Shown: positions 46,414 to 55,345 of the stretch, one piece after another | How positions within the stretch are numbered: position 1 is the stretch's first letter | Layout: each line of letters opens with the position of its first letter | From: CAYVLA01 sp964549615 [NCBI: uncultured Thermococci archaeon] | Lineage (GTDB): Archaea > CAYQAE01 > CAYVLA01 | DNA: 64,000 bases | Reading direction: 5' to 3' | Assembly (NCBI GenBank): GCA_964549615.1 | Contig: CAZJVP010000030.1 | Span: 11,112 to 75,111 of the forward strand | Position numbers and translations under genes: made by a program | The notes under the pieces: generated by a model | What the model saw: only the letters and a program-made list of their open reading frames with translations | Databases searched by the model: none | Told to the model about the DNA's origin: nothing

Positions 46414-47127
46414 TCATCGTCTTAAATATCTCGCCAACCATCCCTGCAGATCCAACCGATCGACGATCAAGAGCGTCAAGAGCAGAAGAGGAACGGACGC
46501 GATGCAGTCGATCAAGAGGTGGTTGCCTGACGATGTCACGGCCAGCAGCATCAACGCGGGATAGGCAAGGGCGAGCAATCTGAGGAGCCTGGCACGGGAT
46601 CTAAGGTAGATGAAGCCGCCAACTATGAGGGAATAGCCCATGTGGACGCTCGGCATGGCTGCATACGGGTTCACCAACCTACTGAGGAATCCGGTCTCGT
46701 AGTCCATTCCGGGACTCTGATCCCCGGTGTCAACGAAGCCATACTCGCGCATGATCCGCGGAGGTGCAAGGGGATATAGCCAGTATATTAGAAAGGAGAT
46801 GAGCGAAAAGCACACCAAGATATTGCGCACGCGCGCGTACTCCCCCCTCCCTCTGAGGAAAAGCACCAAGACGAAGCCCAGCACTATCATCGAATGGAGG
46901 AGAAAATAGAAGACGTTTACCAGTGCAACGAACGGCGTCCTCAAGAGCATTCTCTGGAGATCCAGCTCGACGAAGATGCCGAGTCGCCTCTCCAGCGAGG
47001 CGAGATCGTGAAAATGAGCGATCGCCGCCTCCCGGCGGTCTGAGCTTCCAAGGGCGGCGGAAAAGTAGGCCATGAGGAGGACAAGCGCGACGACCGACTC
47101 CTTTCTCCATGCTTCCCTCGGATTCAC
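46414..47127 (-). CDS. PAP2-family membrane phosphatase/phosphotransferase (AUR1-like)
   Basis: The 237-residue membrane protein has about six helices and the three acid-phosphatase motifs: YPLAPPR (motif 1 like), NPYAAMPSVHMGYSL (P-S-x-H) and TSSGNHLLIDCIAS (S-x-x-N-H-x-x-x-D). The arrangement resembles inositol-phosphorylceramide synthase/AUR1-type lipid phosphotransferases more than simple phosphatases. A role in membrane lipid head groups is an inference. GTG 47127 is the start; it is 34 bases before the phosphoribosyltransferase gene. Confidence 0.85.
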   Translation of the reverse strand: MNPREAWRKESVVALVLLMAYFSAALGSSDRREAAIAHFHDLASLERRLGIFVELDLQRMLLRTPFVALVNVFYFLLHSMIVLGFVLVLFLRGRGEYARVRNILVCFSLISFLIYWLYPLAPPRIMREYGFVDTGDQSPGMDYETGFLSRLVNPYAAMPSVHMGYSLIVGGFIYLRSRARLLRLLALAYPALMLLAVTSSGNHLLIDCIASVPLLLLTLLIVDRLDLQGWLARYLRR

Positions 47128-47508
47128 GGGTAGTCCCTTGGGGATCGCCTTTGGAGGTAAACGAGAAAGGCATGCTGATAAGTATAATCAGGCCCTTGCT
47201 CCAATCCGGCGTTCTCCTAGAGCCAAGGGGCATCGGGTCCTCCTGTCTCCCCCTAGACTTCGGCCCATTTCGGTTTCCCGGCGAAGAAGCTCGCATCCAT
47301 GCGAAGATGCACCGCAGGCACGCATGGTGCGACTCCATGCTGGGGTTGTTCAAACCAAAGGAGCATGCTGCACTCCGACGAGAACGTCCAACCGCGCGGC
47401 TTCCCCTCAGGCGGCAACCCTATCTGGGTCGCGCAATCAGACCAATTTTTATTCTCATTTTCTAGCGCACCGCCAGAACGACCGAGATCCCACGGAGGAG
47501 CAACAGCC
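47128..47508. other. 381-base gap before carB holding its promoter
   Basis: I see no convincing gene here; open frames on both strands lack domains and credible starts. At 47443-47453 the sequence CAATTTTTATT is a good TATA box for carB, with GGAGG at 47494-47498 before a TTG at 47509. The stretch between 47170 and 47440 is G/C-rich and unexplained. Confidence 0.55.
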
Positions 47509-50500
47509 TTGCCCAAGAGAGAGGATATCCACAAGATCCTCGTCATCGGATCCGGGCCGATTGTGATCGGACAAGCCGCCGAATAGGGATTTCCCTCGGA
47601 ATCGACTACTCCGGTTCACAGGCCTGCAGATCACTGCGCGAGGAGGGATACCATGTAGTCCTAGTGAACTCGAACCCAGCGACGATAATGACGGACACCG
47701 ACATGGCCGACGTTGTGTACATGGAACCGCTGGTGCCGGATATCGTCACGAAGATAATCGAAAAAGAGAGGCCCGACGGACTGCTGCCGACGATGGGCGG
47801 CCAGACCGGGCTAAACCTTGCGGCCCAGCTCGGGATGCTGGGCGTGCTGGAGAAGTACGACGTCGAGCTTCTGGGAACGCCGCTTGAGACGATCCAAGCA
47901 GCGGAGGACCGAGACAAGTTCAGGGCGTTGATGCTGGAGATAAACGAGGCGATACCGAGGAGCCGCGCGGTGGCCACCGTGGAGGAGGCCGTCTTCACGG
48001 CACAAGAGATCGGGTACCCTGTGATCGTGCGTCCCGCCTACACGCTCGGCGGAACCGGAGGGGGCATGGCCTATAATGAGACCGAGCTGCGGAAGATAGT
48101 GGATCGCGGCCTGCGCTCAAGCATAGTCAACCAGGTTCTCGTCGAACAGTCGGTGATCGGCTGGCAGGAGATAGAGTACGAAGTCATGCGCGACGCCGCC
48201 GACAACTGCAACATAGTGTGCTCCATGGAGAACGTCGATCCCATGGGCATACACACCGGCGACAGCATCGTCGTCGCGCCCGTTCAGACGCTGAGCGACC
48301 CGGATCATCAGAAGCTTAGGACGGCCTCCATCAAGATAATCCGGGCGCTGAAGATCCAGGGCGGTTGCAACATACAATTCGCAATGAACAAGGACACCGG
48401 GGAGTACTACGTCATCGAGGTCAACCCCAGGGTCTCCAGAAGTTCCGCCCTGGCCTCCAAGGCAACAGGTTACCCGATAGCAAGGATCGCCGCGAAGATT
48501 GCGGTGGGGATGACCCTTGACGAGATACCAAACAGGGTCACTCGCACGACGCCGGCCAGTTTCGAGCCGGCACTGGACTACATAGCGGTGAAGATCCCCA
48601 GGTGGCCGTTCGACAAGTTCCGCACCGCCGAGCGCCAGATCGGGACCCAAATGAAGGGAACGGGCGAGGTCATGAGCCTGGCGCGGACCTTCGAGGAGGC
48701 CTTCCAGAAAGCGATAAGAAGTCTGGACATCGGCAGGGCCGGCTTCGGCTGCGAGGCAAAGCAGGCCAACTTCGCCAAGGCGACGGAAGAGGAGCTTCTT
48801 GAGGAGCTGGCACGGCCGACGGATCAGAGGATCTTCTACATCCACGAGGCACTGCGGAGGGGATACTCGCCTGAGAGGATCTACCAGCTGACCAAGATCG
48901 ACAGGTGGTTCCTGTACAAGCTCAAGAACCTTCTGCAGATCGAAAGGAGCTTGGTCCGACAGTCAGGAAAGAACACGATCTCACGGTCTCTGCTTCTCCG
49001 ATCCAAACGGGCTGGCTTCTCAGACGCGCAGATTGCCTATGCCTTGGGCAAACGCGAGGACGAGGTCAGGAAGATGAGGAAGGAGAAGGGCGTACTACCA
49101 TCCTACAAGATGGTTGATACCTGTGCGGCCGAGTTCGAGGCCAAGACGCCCTACTACTACTCGACGTACGAACCGAACTCAGACAAGGCCCTGATGACGA
49201 CCGAAAGCCCCAAGAAGAAGGTCCTCATCATCGGCGGCGGACCGATAAGGATAGGCCAGGGCATAGAGTTCGACTACTGCACCGTCCACGCCGTGACCAC
49301 GCTGAAGGAGGAGGGACTGGAGGCAATAGTCATCAACAACAATCCTGAAACGGTCTCCACCGATTTCGACATCTCGGACAAGCTCTTCTTCGAGCCGCTC
49401 ACATTTGAGGACGTCATGAACGTAGTTGACCTGGAGAAGCCCTGGGGGGTGATCGTCCAGTTCGGCGGCCAGACCCCCATAAACCTCGCCTCAAGGCTCG
49501 CGAAGGCGGGAGTCAACATCCTAGGCACGCCGGCCGAAAGCATTGACAGGGCCGAGGACCGCAGGTCGTTCACGAAGCTCCTAAGCAAGCTGAAGATCCC
49601 TCAAGCACCGTACGGCACGGCCATGGATCGCAAGGGCGCTCTCAGGGTCGCCCGGAGGATCGGGTTCCCCGTCCTGGTCAGGCCAAGCTTCGTCTTGGGC
49701 GGACGAGCGATGGAAATAGTCCACGACGAAGCGGAACTCAAAGAGTATGTGGACATAGCAGTATCCGTGTCGCCCGAGCACCCCATACTCATTGACAGAT
49801 TCCTAGACAACGCGATCGAGCTGGACGTAGACGCCGTTGCCGACGGACGGGATGTCTTCATAGGCGCGATCATGGAGCACATAGAACAGGCAGGCGTCCA
49901 CTCGGGCGACGCGGCAATGGTCATCCCAACGTGCTCGTTGGACAAGGAGACCATCGCCACGGTCGAGGAGTACACGAAGGCAATTGCCCTGGAGCTAAAG
50001 GTCGTCGGCCTGATTAACGTACAATACGCGGTGAGGAACGGGGTGGTCTATGTGCTGGAAGCAAACCCCAGGGCGTCCAGAACGATACCCTACGTGGCAA
50101 AGACGATGGGGATCCCGCTCGCCAAGATCGCGACCAAGTTGATGGTGGGCCATACGCTGAGGGAGCTTGGCCTAGTCGGCCGCCGGGAGATCAAACACTT
50201 CTCTATCAAGGAATCTGTCTTCCCCTTCATCAAGCTCCCGGGAGTGGATCCCAAGTTAGGGCCCGAGATGAAGTCGACCGGCGAGGTCATGGGGATCGAT
50301 GATGACTTCGGCCTGGCGTTCTTCAAATCGCAGGTCGCGGCCGGCATGGCTCTTCCGACGTCGGGCAGGGTGCTGATCTCGGTCAAGAAGGAGGACTTCG
50401 CCGAGATCCCGGAGATCGCCAAGAAGTTCCACGAGCTTGGATTCGAGCTTTTGGCGACCGACGGCACGGCCGCAGCGATCCAGGCGAAGTACCCCAACAT

Positions 50501-50786
50501 ACCAATCAGGGTCGTTCGCAAGATATCCGAAGGGAGCACCGAGATACTAGAGATGATGTGGAGGCGCGAGATCGACATGATCATAAACACGCCGACCAAG
50601 GGCGGCAGTGCCTTCAGGGATGGCTACAAAATCAGACGCCAAAGCGTCGACCTGTGCATCCCGTACGTGACCACCCTGGCCGGAGCTCGCGCCTCGGTTA
50701 GTGCCATCGAGAAGACCAAGAAAGGGGCTATCCATGTCGAGTCTCTGGCATCCTACCTGAAGGGGGTCCAGACCGTAGCGACCTAG
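47509..50786 (+). CDS. carB: Carbamoyl-phosphate synthase large subunit, frame disrupted near the 5' end
   Basis: The enzyme builds carbamoyl phosphate for pyrimidines and arginine. Translation from TTG 47509 ([20 protein letters not shown]) reaches a TAG at 47584; the next 17 bases are extra, after which [20 protein letters not shown] resumes in another frame and continues uninterrupted for over 1000 codons. Both ATP-grasp halves are intact ([55 protein letters not shown]), as are the oligomerisation region and the C-terminal MGS-like allosteric domain. If translation instead began at ATG 47664 the first Rossmann strand and loop would be lost. No carA is in the window. The end overlaps gltX by 4 bases. 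Confidence 0.9.
47584..47600 (+). other. 17-base insertion with in-frame TAG and small hairpin in carB
   Basis: TAGGGATTTCCCTCGGA separates GCC-GCC-GAA (G-Q-A-A-E) from ATC-GAC-TAC (I-D-Y). Family members read AAEFDYSG without a gap, so these 17 bases are extra. They contain the perfect inverted repeat AGGGA-TT-TCCCT. Length is not a multiple of three. Confidence 0.8.
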
Positions 50787-52465
50787 CTGTGAGCGTACCT
50801 GAAAACCGGCGTGCCTGCGCGGCGGGAGTCGAGCCTGCAGAAGCCAAAGCGCACGAACTGCACGAGCGCCCCGATCTCAAGGCCCTCTACCCCGGGGTCG
50901 GCAATTCCCATCACCCTGGATCCATCCGGCATGATCACCTCAACCTTGACGTTGGGAACGGAAACCCACTGGACCTTGGGGATCGAGGGCGAAAGATCGG
51001 GTTCCAGATGCTGAGCCGTCTCGCCCAAGAGCACGTTGCCCAGTTCCTTTAGCCTGACCTCCTGACCCTTGAAACGCCGAAAGTCTTCCCCGTCCACGAA
51101 TATCGAATCCATCGAGACAGGTACTGGTCGCGATCCACGGTCCTCAAAGTCCGGGTGGAGCTTCAGCTTGACGGAATCGATCTTAGGTCCTCCTGCGACC
51201 GCCACCCTGACGGGATCCCTGACGAAGTTGTAGCGATTGGCGATGGGATCTATGAGACGACGGTTCTCGGCGTAGAGGCTTTCCACCGGGACTTGCACAT
51301 CCGTAAGGGTCAGGCCACACGAAACGATGAAAGACCTGATCGCCTGGGGCTGGATCCCGCGTGCCCTCAACGACCCGATCGTCCAGGTCCTGGGGTCGTC
51401 CCAGCCCTCGTACTCGCCGGACTGTATCCTCCTCCTGCACTCCGAGCTGCTGATCTTGGCCCCTGCGATGCTGAGCATGCCGTGGTGGACGATGACCGGC
51501 TCCGGCCAGCCGAGGAGCTTCCACATAAAGCGCTCCATCTTGTCCTCCATCATGAGGTCCTTGCCACGCAGGATGTGCGTGACCCCCAGCAGATGATCAT
51601 CCACCGCCCACGAGAACTCAAGCATCGGCCACACCCTGTATTTGGTCCCGACCCTCGGATGGGGCCTTTCGCTGATCCTCAGAAGGACCCGGTCCCTGAA
51701 GGCCAGATCCGGATCCTTCATGTCCGTCTTCAGCCGCACGGTCGCCTCTCCCTCGGAGTAGTGCCCGGAGAGCATCCTGTTCCATTCTTCCAAGTTCGAC
51801 CCGGGCGACCTTCCCCGACATGCACACTCCTTGCCGGCAGACCTATTTCTCCTCAGGTCCTCCGCCTTGCACGTACATACGTATGCCCAACCCCTCTCGA
51901 TGAACTGCCTAGCGTAGGAGTAGAAGAGCTCAAGCCTGTCCGATTTGTACACGGTCTGGTGGACCCGGATGCCCAGCCACTCCATGTCCCTAGGAAAGCT
52001 CTCGTACGCCTCCGCTATCGGTATCTTGTCAGCGGACCCTGCGGTATCATCCACCACCAAGATGAGTTTTCCCGAATATCGCTTCACATACTCGTCGTTG
52101 AGGATAGCCATCCGGGCCCTTCCAAGGTGTAGAGGGCCTGAGGGATAGGGCGCCAGCCGCATGACCACGCCTCCCTTCACGGCCCCGGGAAGGTCCGGCA
52201 ACGTGTATCTGCCCTCCTCCCTGCGAAGCGTTGGCAGCTCGAGGGTGCTCAGTTCCTTCCTCTGTTCCTCCGGGCCCATCGCGTTGACCTGATCGACGAT
52301 TTCGTTGACAAGCCTCGCCACCTCGCCAACGTTCGCCCGGGCCTCCGGCCTTGCCGAGAAGACGGCCCCTAGAACCGAGGATGGCCTTGCCTGCCCGCCG
52401 TGATCGAGCGCGTTCCGGAGCGCGAGCCCCCTAACAAGCTCCTGGAGCGATATCTCTCTCGCCAT
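50783..52465 (-). CDS. gltX: Glutamyl-tRNA synthetase, archaeal type
   Basis: The enzyme charges tRNA-Glu (and tRNA-Gln in organisms that use transamidation). From ATG 52465 it is 560 residues. The HIGH motif is APYPSGPLHLGRAR, the KMSKS loop is AKISSS, and a zinc-binding knot is visible as CTCKAED...KECACRG. The C-terminal anticodon-binding part is all beta (VRLKELGNVLLGET, VKVEVIMPDGS), which marks the archaeal/eukaryotic GlxRS type. Where family members usually have F-D-D-T-(D/N)-P the strand reads VVDDTAGSADK. ACATATATAG at about 52489-52500 on the minus strand is the likely TATA box. It is convergent with carB. Confidence 0.93.
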   Translation of the reverse strand: MAREISLQELVRGLALRNALDHGGQARPSSVLGAVFSARPEARANVGEVARLVNEIVDQVNAMGPEEQRKELSTLELPTLRREEGRYTLPDLPGAVKGGVVMRLAPYPSGPLHLGRARMAILNDEYVKRYSGKLILVVDDTAGSADKIPIAEAYESFPRDMEWLGIRVHQTVYKSDRLELFYSYARQFIERGWAYVCTCKAEDLRRNRSAGKECACRGRSPGSNLEEWNRMLSGHYSEGEATVRLKTDMKDPDLAFRDRVLLRISERPHPRVGTKYRVWPMLEFSWAVDDHLLGVTHILRGKDLMMEDKMERFMWKLLGWPEPVIVHHGMLSIAGAKISSSECRRRIQSGEYEGWDDPRTWTIGSLRARGIQPQAIRSFIVSCGLTLTDVQVPVESLYAENRRLIDPIANRYNFVRDPVRVAVAGGPKIDSVKLKLHPDFEDRGSRPVPVSMDSIFVDGEDFRRFKGQEVRLKELGNVLLGETAQHLEPDLSPSIPKVQWVSVPNVKVEVIMPDGSRVMGIADPGVEGLEIGALVQFVRFGFCRLDSRRAGTPVFRYAHS

Positions 52466-52584
52466 TTCACCCATCAGCTCCGGGATGCGCTATATATGTT
52501 GCTCCGCGGCCGGACGACTGCATTATTGCGCCGTGGCAAGGACCCTCGCATAACAGCACCTCACGGCCCTACATCGCGAAGAAA

Positions 52585-52594
52585 CTTTTTTATC
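52585..52594 (+). promoter_or_regulatory. TATA box for the 52619 coiled-coil gene
   Basis: CTTTTTTATC is centred about 29 bases before ATG 52619, predicting a leaderless transcript. It is back to back with the gltX promoter. Confidence 0.55.
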
Positions 52595-52618
52595 CATCAG
52601 GGGCCGGAAGGATCGCTG

Positions 52619-53029
52619 ATGCCGCTGGGGTTGGGCCGAAAGAAGGCGGAGGAAACCGAGCTCCGAGAGCTGACCGCGGGCGACATCTTGGCCAAGCTTG
52701 CCGATGTGACCGAACAGCTGCTCAAGGCCCGACAGGACTACCAAACGCTGCAGAGCATCTTCCTGAGGCTGGACGAACGAACGACGGCCGTGGACCAGAT
52801 GACGTCTGAGATGAAGGCCCAGCTCGAGGAAATGAGGAATAGGGTTGCCGCGATGGAGATCGCGGTGAATGAGATGGGTTCCAAGCTCGCCGATATGCCA
52901 GCGATCAAGACCAAGCTCCACTCCGCCCACGGCGACATACACGAGATTCAGGCTACTGTGGAAAGGATGAACGCCATTCTTGGCGACATAGACAAGATCT
53001 TCAAGTATCTAAAGAGCCCCGGCTTCTAG
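52619..53029 (+). CDS. Small soluble coiled-coil protein
   Basis: The 136-residue protein from ATG 52619 starts MPLGLGRKKAEETELRELTA and is then almost wholly heptad-repeat helix (LTAGDILAKLADVTEQLLKA, MTSEMKAQLEEMRNRVAAME, ATVERMNAILGDIDKIFKYL). It has no signal or membrane segment and no known motif. Function unknown; a scaffold or dimeric partner role is only a guess. It is 40 bases before the CYTH gene. Confidence 0.65.
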   Translation: MPLGLGRKKAEETELRELTAGDILAKLADVTEQLLKARQDYQTLQSIFLRLDERTTAVDQMTSEMKAQLEEMRNRVAAMEIAVNEMGSKLADMPAIKTKLHSAHGDIHEIQATVERMNAILGDIDKIFKYLKSPGF

Positions 53030-53069
53030 GGCCCGACTGGGGGAAGTCCTGACGAGATCAAACGTCGAA

Positions 53070-53564
53070 GTGAAAGCTCGTCTGCCAACCCTGAGGGAAG
53101 CCAGACAGGCCCTTGACGATCTTGGGGCGACCTTCGGAGGATTGGAGGATCAGGTCGATACATACTTCAAGGTGCCTCTGGGGAGGCTGAAGATGCGCGA
53201 GATCACGGGGGCCAGAGCGCAACTGATCTACTACCGCAGAGATGAGTCCCGATCGAGAATGGACTGCGCCTACCAGATCGCAACAGTCTCGGACCCATCG
53301 GGGCTCCGAGCGGTCCTGACCTCCGCCCTCGGCCTTGACGTGCGCGTAGCCAAGAGGCGGGAGGTATACTGGCTCGAAGGCATCAAGATCAACCTAGACG
53401 AGGTCGAAAGGCTGGGTTGCTTCATCGAGTTCGAGGCGCGAGTCAGAGAAGGCGAACATCGGAGCGCCGTTCGCAGGGTCAAGGACCTCATGAGGCATTT
53501 CGGCATCGAGGATGAGGACGCGCTCAAGTGCTCGTATGCGGACATGATCAGGAAGCTTGGCTAG
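53070..53564 (+). CDS. CYTH-domain protein (class IV adenylate cyclase / triphosphatase fold)
   Basis: The 164-residue protein matches the CyaB/thiamine-triphosphatase CYTH tunnel fold: ALDDLGATFGGLEDQVDTYF, KMREITGARAQLIYYRRDES, and RREVYWLEGIKINLDEVERL with GCFIEFEAR. Activity may be cyclase, triphosphatase or neither. The family begins with E-x-E-x-K; here the codons before the first available start read N-V-E, so GTG 53070 gives only V-K of the motif. A non-standard start upstream (for example CTG 53049) would restore VEVK. It overlaps the convergent phoU gene by 4 bases. Confidence 0.8.
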   Translation: MKARLPTLREARQALDDLGATFGGLEDQVDTYFKVPLGRLKMREITGARAQLIYYRRDESRSRMDCAYQIATVSDPSGLRAVLTSALGLDVRVAKRREVYWLEGIKINLDEVERLGCFIEFEARVREGEHRSAVRRVKDLMRHFGIEDEDALKCSYADMIRKLG

Positions 53565-54559
53565 CCCTGCAGCTGGTTTATGGCGACCTCCGCTATGTCC
53601 GTGCCGTAGTCGGCGATCCTTTCCATGCTATCCAGCATGGCGTTGACCCTGATGTTCACAACCACGGAGGCCTTCGACAGGTGCCTGCCAAGCCCGCCCC
53701 TCTTCTGCGTTATGCCATCCCTAAGATCTATGACCTCGTTTGCAAGCTCCACGTTCCCGTTGAAGAGGGCTTCCATCGCGCCCGTATGGATGTGGAGCGA
53801 GTCGTTGTTCACGTCAACGAGGGCTTCGACGATGCCGTCGTTCACCTCCACATCCGAAAGCTCGAGCACGTGCCCGGCGATCCGCTCCGCGTGATCGGCG
53901 ATGTGCTCGATTCGCTTGATGACTGACTCGAAGTCGAGGCAGTTGACCGGCTCTAGGTCGAGCCTGTTGGCTACGTCCGGGTTGAGGCAGGCAAGCCTGA
54001 GCTGCCTAAGGGTTAGAAAGTACAGCCTATCCACGTCGCTATCCCTCTGTATGGTGCTCCGGGCAAGCTCCGGGTCGGACTCCCGGAGGGCCTTTATGGC
54101 ATCGCTCTGCATCGAGGAGGCTATGGCATGGGCCCGACGGATGCCCTTCATGATCTCAAGCTCCTGAAGGTTCAGCAGGCTGTGGAGGGCTATCTCGTTT
54201 GAGCTTTCCTCGATCGTCTCCAAGCCTATCAACTTGCGGGACGTCGACTTGATCTCCTCGATCTGGGCGACGGTCAAGCGCTTGTCGGAGACCACCCTGA
54301 TCACGTCGCACCCGTTGAGGTACCTGGCGATGATCGACCTCGATATGAACTTGTCATCGTCCCCATCCCTGACCCTGACCACTCCATCCTTCTGACTCTC
54401 AAGGGCGTTCGGTTCGGGAACGACGACGAGATAACCGTTCTTCTGGGAGATCAGCCCTACCTCAGACTTCTTGGCGATCTTGGATTCGCGGACCCACCGC
54501 TTGGGAAGGGACACGACATAGGTCGAACCGCCGATGAGCTGAACGCGCCTGGTCTCCAC
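53561..54559 (-). CDS. PhoU-like phosphate regulator with AbrB-type N-terminal domain
   Basis: The 332-residue protein combines an N-terminal SpoVT/AbrB DNA-binding domain (residues about 1-48: VQLIGGSTYVVSLPKRWVRE) with two PhoU helical bundles (about 120-210 and 225-330; RIEHIADHAERIAGHVLELS and LDSMERIADYGTDIAE hold the metal-binding E/D-x-x-x-D motifs). Archaeal proteins of this kind regulate phosphate uptake genes directly, unlike bacterial PhoU. No pst or pho genes are nearby. The GTG start lies inside a palindrome, fitting autoregulation. Confidence 0.9.
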   Translation of the reverse strand: METRRVQLIGGSTYVVSLPKRWVRESKIAKKSEVGLISQKNGYLVVVPEPNALESQKDGVVRVRDGDDDKFISRSIIARYLNGCDVIRVVSDKRLTVAQIEEIKSTSRKLIGLETIEESSNEIALHSLLNLQELEIMKGIRRAHAIASSMQSDAIKALRESDPELARSTIQRDSDVDRLYFLTLRQLRLACLNPDVANRLDLEPVNCLDFESVIKRIEHIADHAERIAGHVLELSDVEVNDGIVEALVDVNNDSLHIHTGAMEALFNGNVELANEVIDLRDGITQKRGGLGRHLSKASVVVNIRVNAMLDSMERIADYGTDIAEVAINQLQG

Positions 54560-54604
54560 GGTAACTACCGGTGGCGTCCACGCCTCGGCCCCTGTATATA
54601 AAAA
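54556..54604 (-). promoter_or_regulatory. Promoter and palindromic operator of the AbrB-PhoU gene
   Basis: On the minus strand TTTTTATATA (54595-54604) is a TATA box about 40 bases before GTG 54559, so the transcript should start near 54573. The sequence from 54556 to 54574 is the imperfect inverted repeat CCAC-GGTA-AC-TACC-(G)GTGG, which spans the predicted transcription start and the start codon. An AbrB-type protein could bind it. A second AT-rich block GATATAAAGG occurs at 54613-54622. Confidence 0.55.
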
Positions 54605-54679
54605 TGTGACTTGATATAAAGGCGACTCGTAATCTATAGGCGGTATTGGCGCTCTCTAAATCACCCTGCTACGGGGGAG

Positions 54680-55171
54680 CTAGCTATGCCGATTGGTGCC
54701 CAGATCTGAAAAGCCGCCCCTCCCCACCTTGAGCGCATCACCTATGGAATGCGCTGGCCCGCGGAACTCTGCGCGCTCCATGCCCTTTCCCTTGGCGACG
54801 AAGAACTGAAGCTCAATCACTCTCTCCCTCGAGTGCCCGCGCGCCACCCAGTGATTGACCGCCGACTGAACCCCGTTCAGGACCCTCTGGAGGTTGGCCT
54901 GATCGAAAATGATCAACGAACCAGTGGCGTTGAGCGCCGTCGCCCCCGCAGGCTTGGGCATCTCGTCGCAGTTCAGCCCAGCTCTTGCGATCTCCGACTT
55001 CAGAAGCCCCCAGAAATCTTCGTCGAGCCCCGGACTTGTCTCGACCACGACGTCCAGGCCCAGGACGGCCTCGACCATCTGGTCGCGGAGGCCCCTCCTC
55101 CTGAGTAGAACGTCCGGGCCGTAGTCAAGCGTCTCAACCCTCATCTCAGTTTTCGGCAAGCTACGTCCCAC
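54680..55171 (-). CDS. Hypothetical protein, 154-163 residues
   Basis: The protein reads as an alpha/beta fold: MRVETLDYGPDVLLRRRGLR, EAVLGLDVVVETSPGLDEDF, GSLIIFDQANLQRVLNGVQS, ERVIELQFFVAKGKGMERAE. No motif is recognised. Two starts are possible: GTG 55171 or ATG 55144; a GATATTAGC box on the minus strand near 55185-55193 supports a transcript start near 55168. It is not clearly linked to neighbours. Confidence 0.6.
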   Translation of the reverse strand: MGRSLPKTEMRVETLDYGPDVLLRRRGLRDQMVEAVLGLDVVVETSPGLDEDFWGLLKSEIARAGLNCDEMPKPAGATALNATGSLIIFDQANLQRVLNGVQSAVNHWVARGHSRERVIELQFFVAKGKGMERAEFRGPAHSIGDALKVGRGGFSDLGTNRHS

Positions 55172-55345
55172 CTAGAGATCTGGACGCTGCTAATATCTCT
55201 AATCGTGAGCGAGACGGTCGGCGTGCCAGTTGGCAGGCCGCCCAACCAGGTTTGCAAAAAGCCGTCCGGCAGCGCTCAGCGATCCCGCCGATGTCCGGCC
55301 CAGATATGCGAGGTGCTCTATGGATCCATCTGGCACCCGCCGGGG

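Noticed and set aside
47584-47600. Archaeal bulge-helix-bulge intron in carB
   Set aside because: Trying the possible cut sites that restore E-F/I-D-Y, the four bases after the 5' cut do not pair with the start of the second exon, so a standard BHB does not form. The small hairpin lies inside the insert only.
47581-47603. Programmed translational bypassing in carB
   Set aside because: The take-off codon GAA and the landing triplet that restores the frame (GGA) do not match. A landing on GAA gives the wrong frame, so the known bypass rule is not met.
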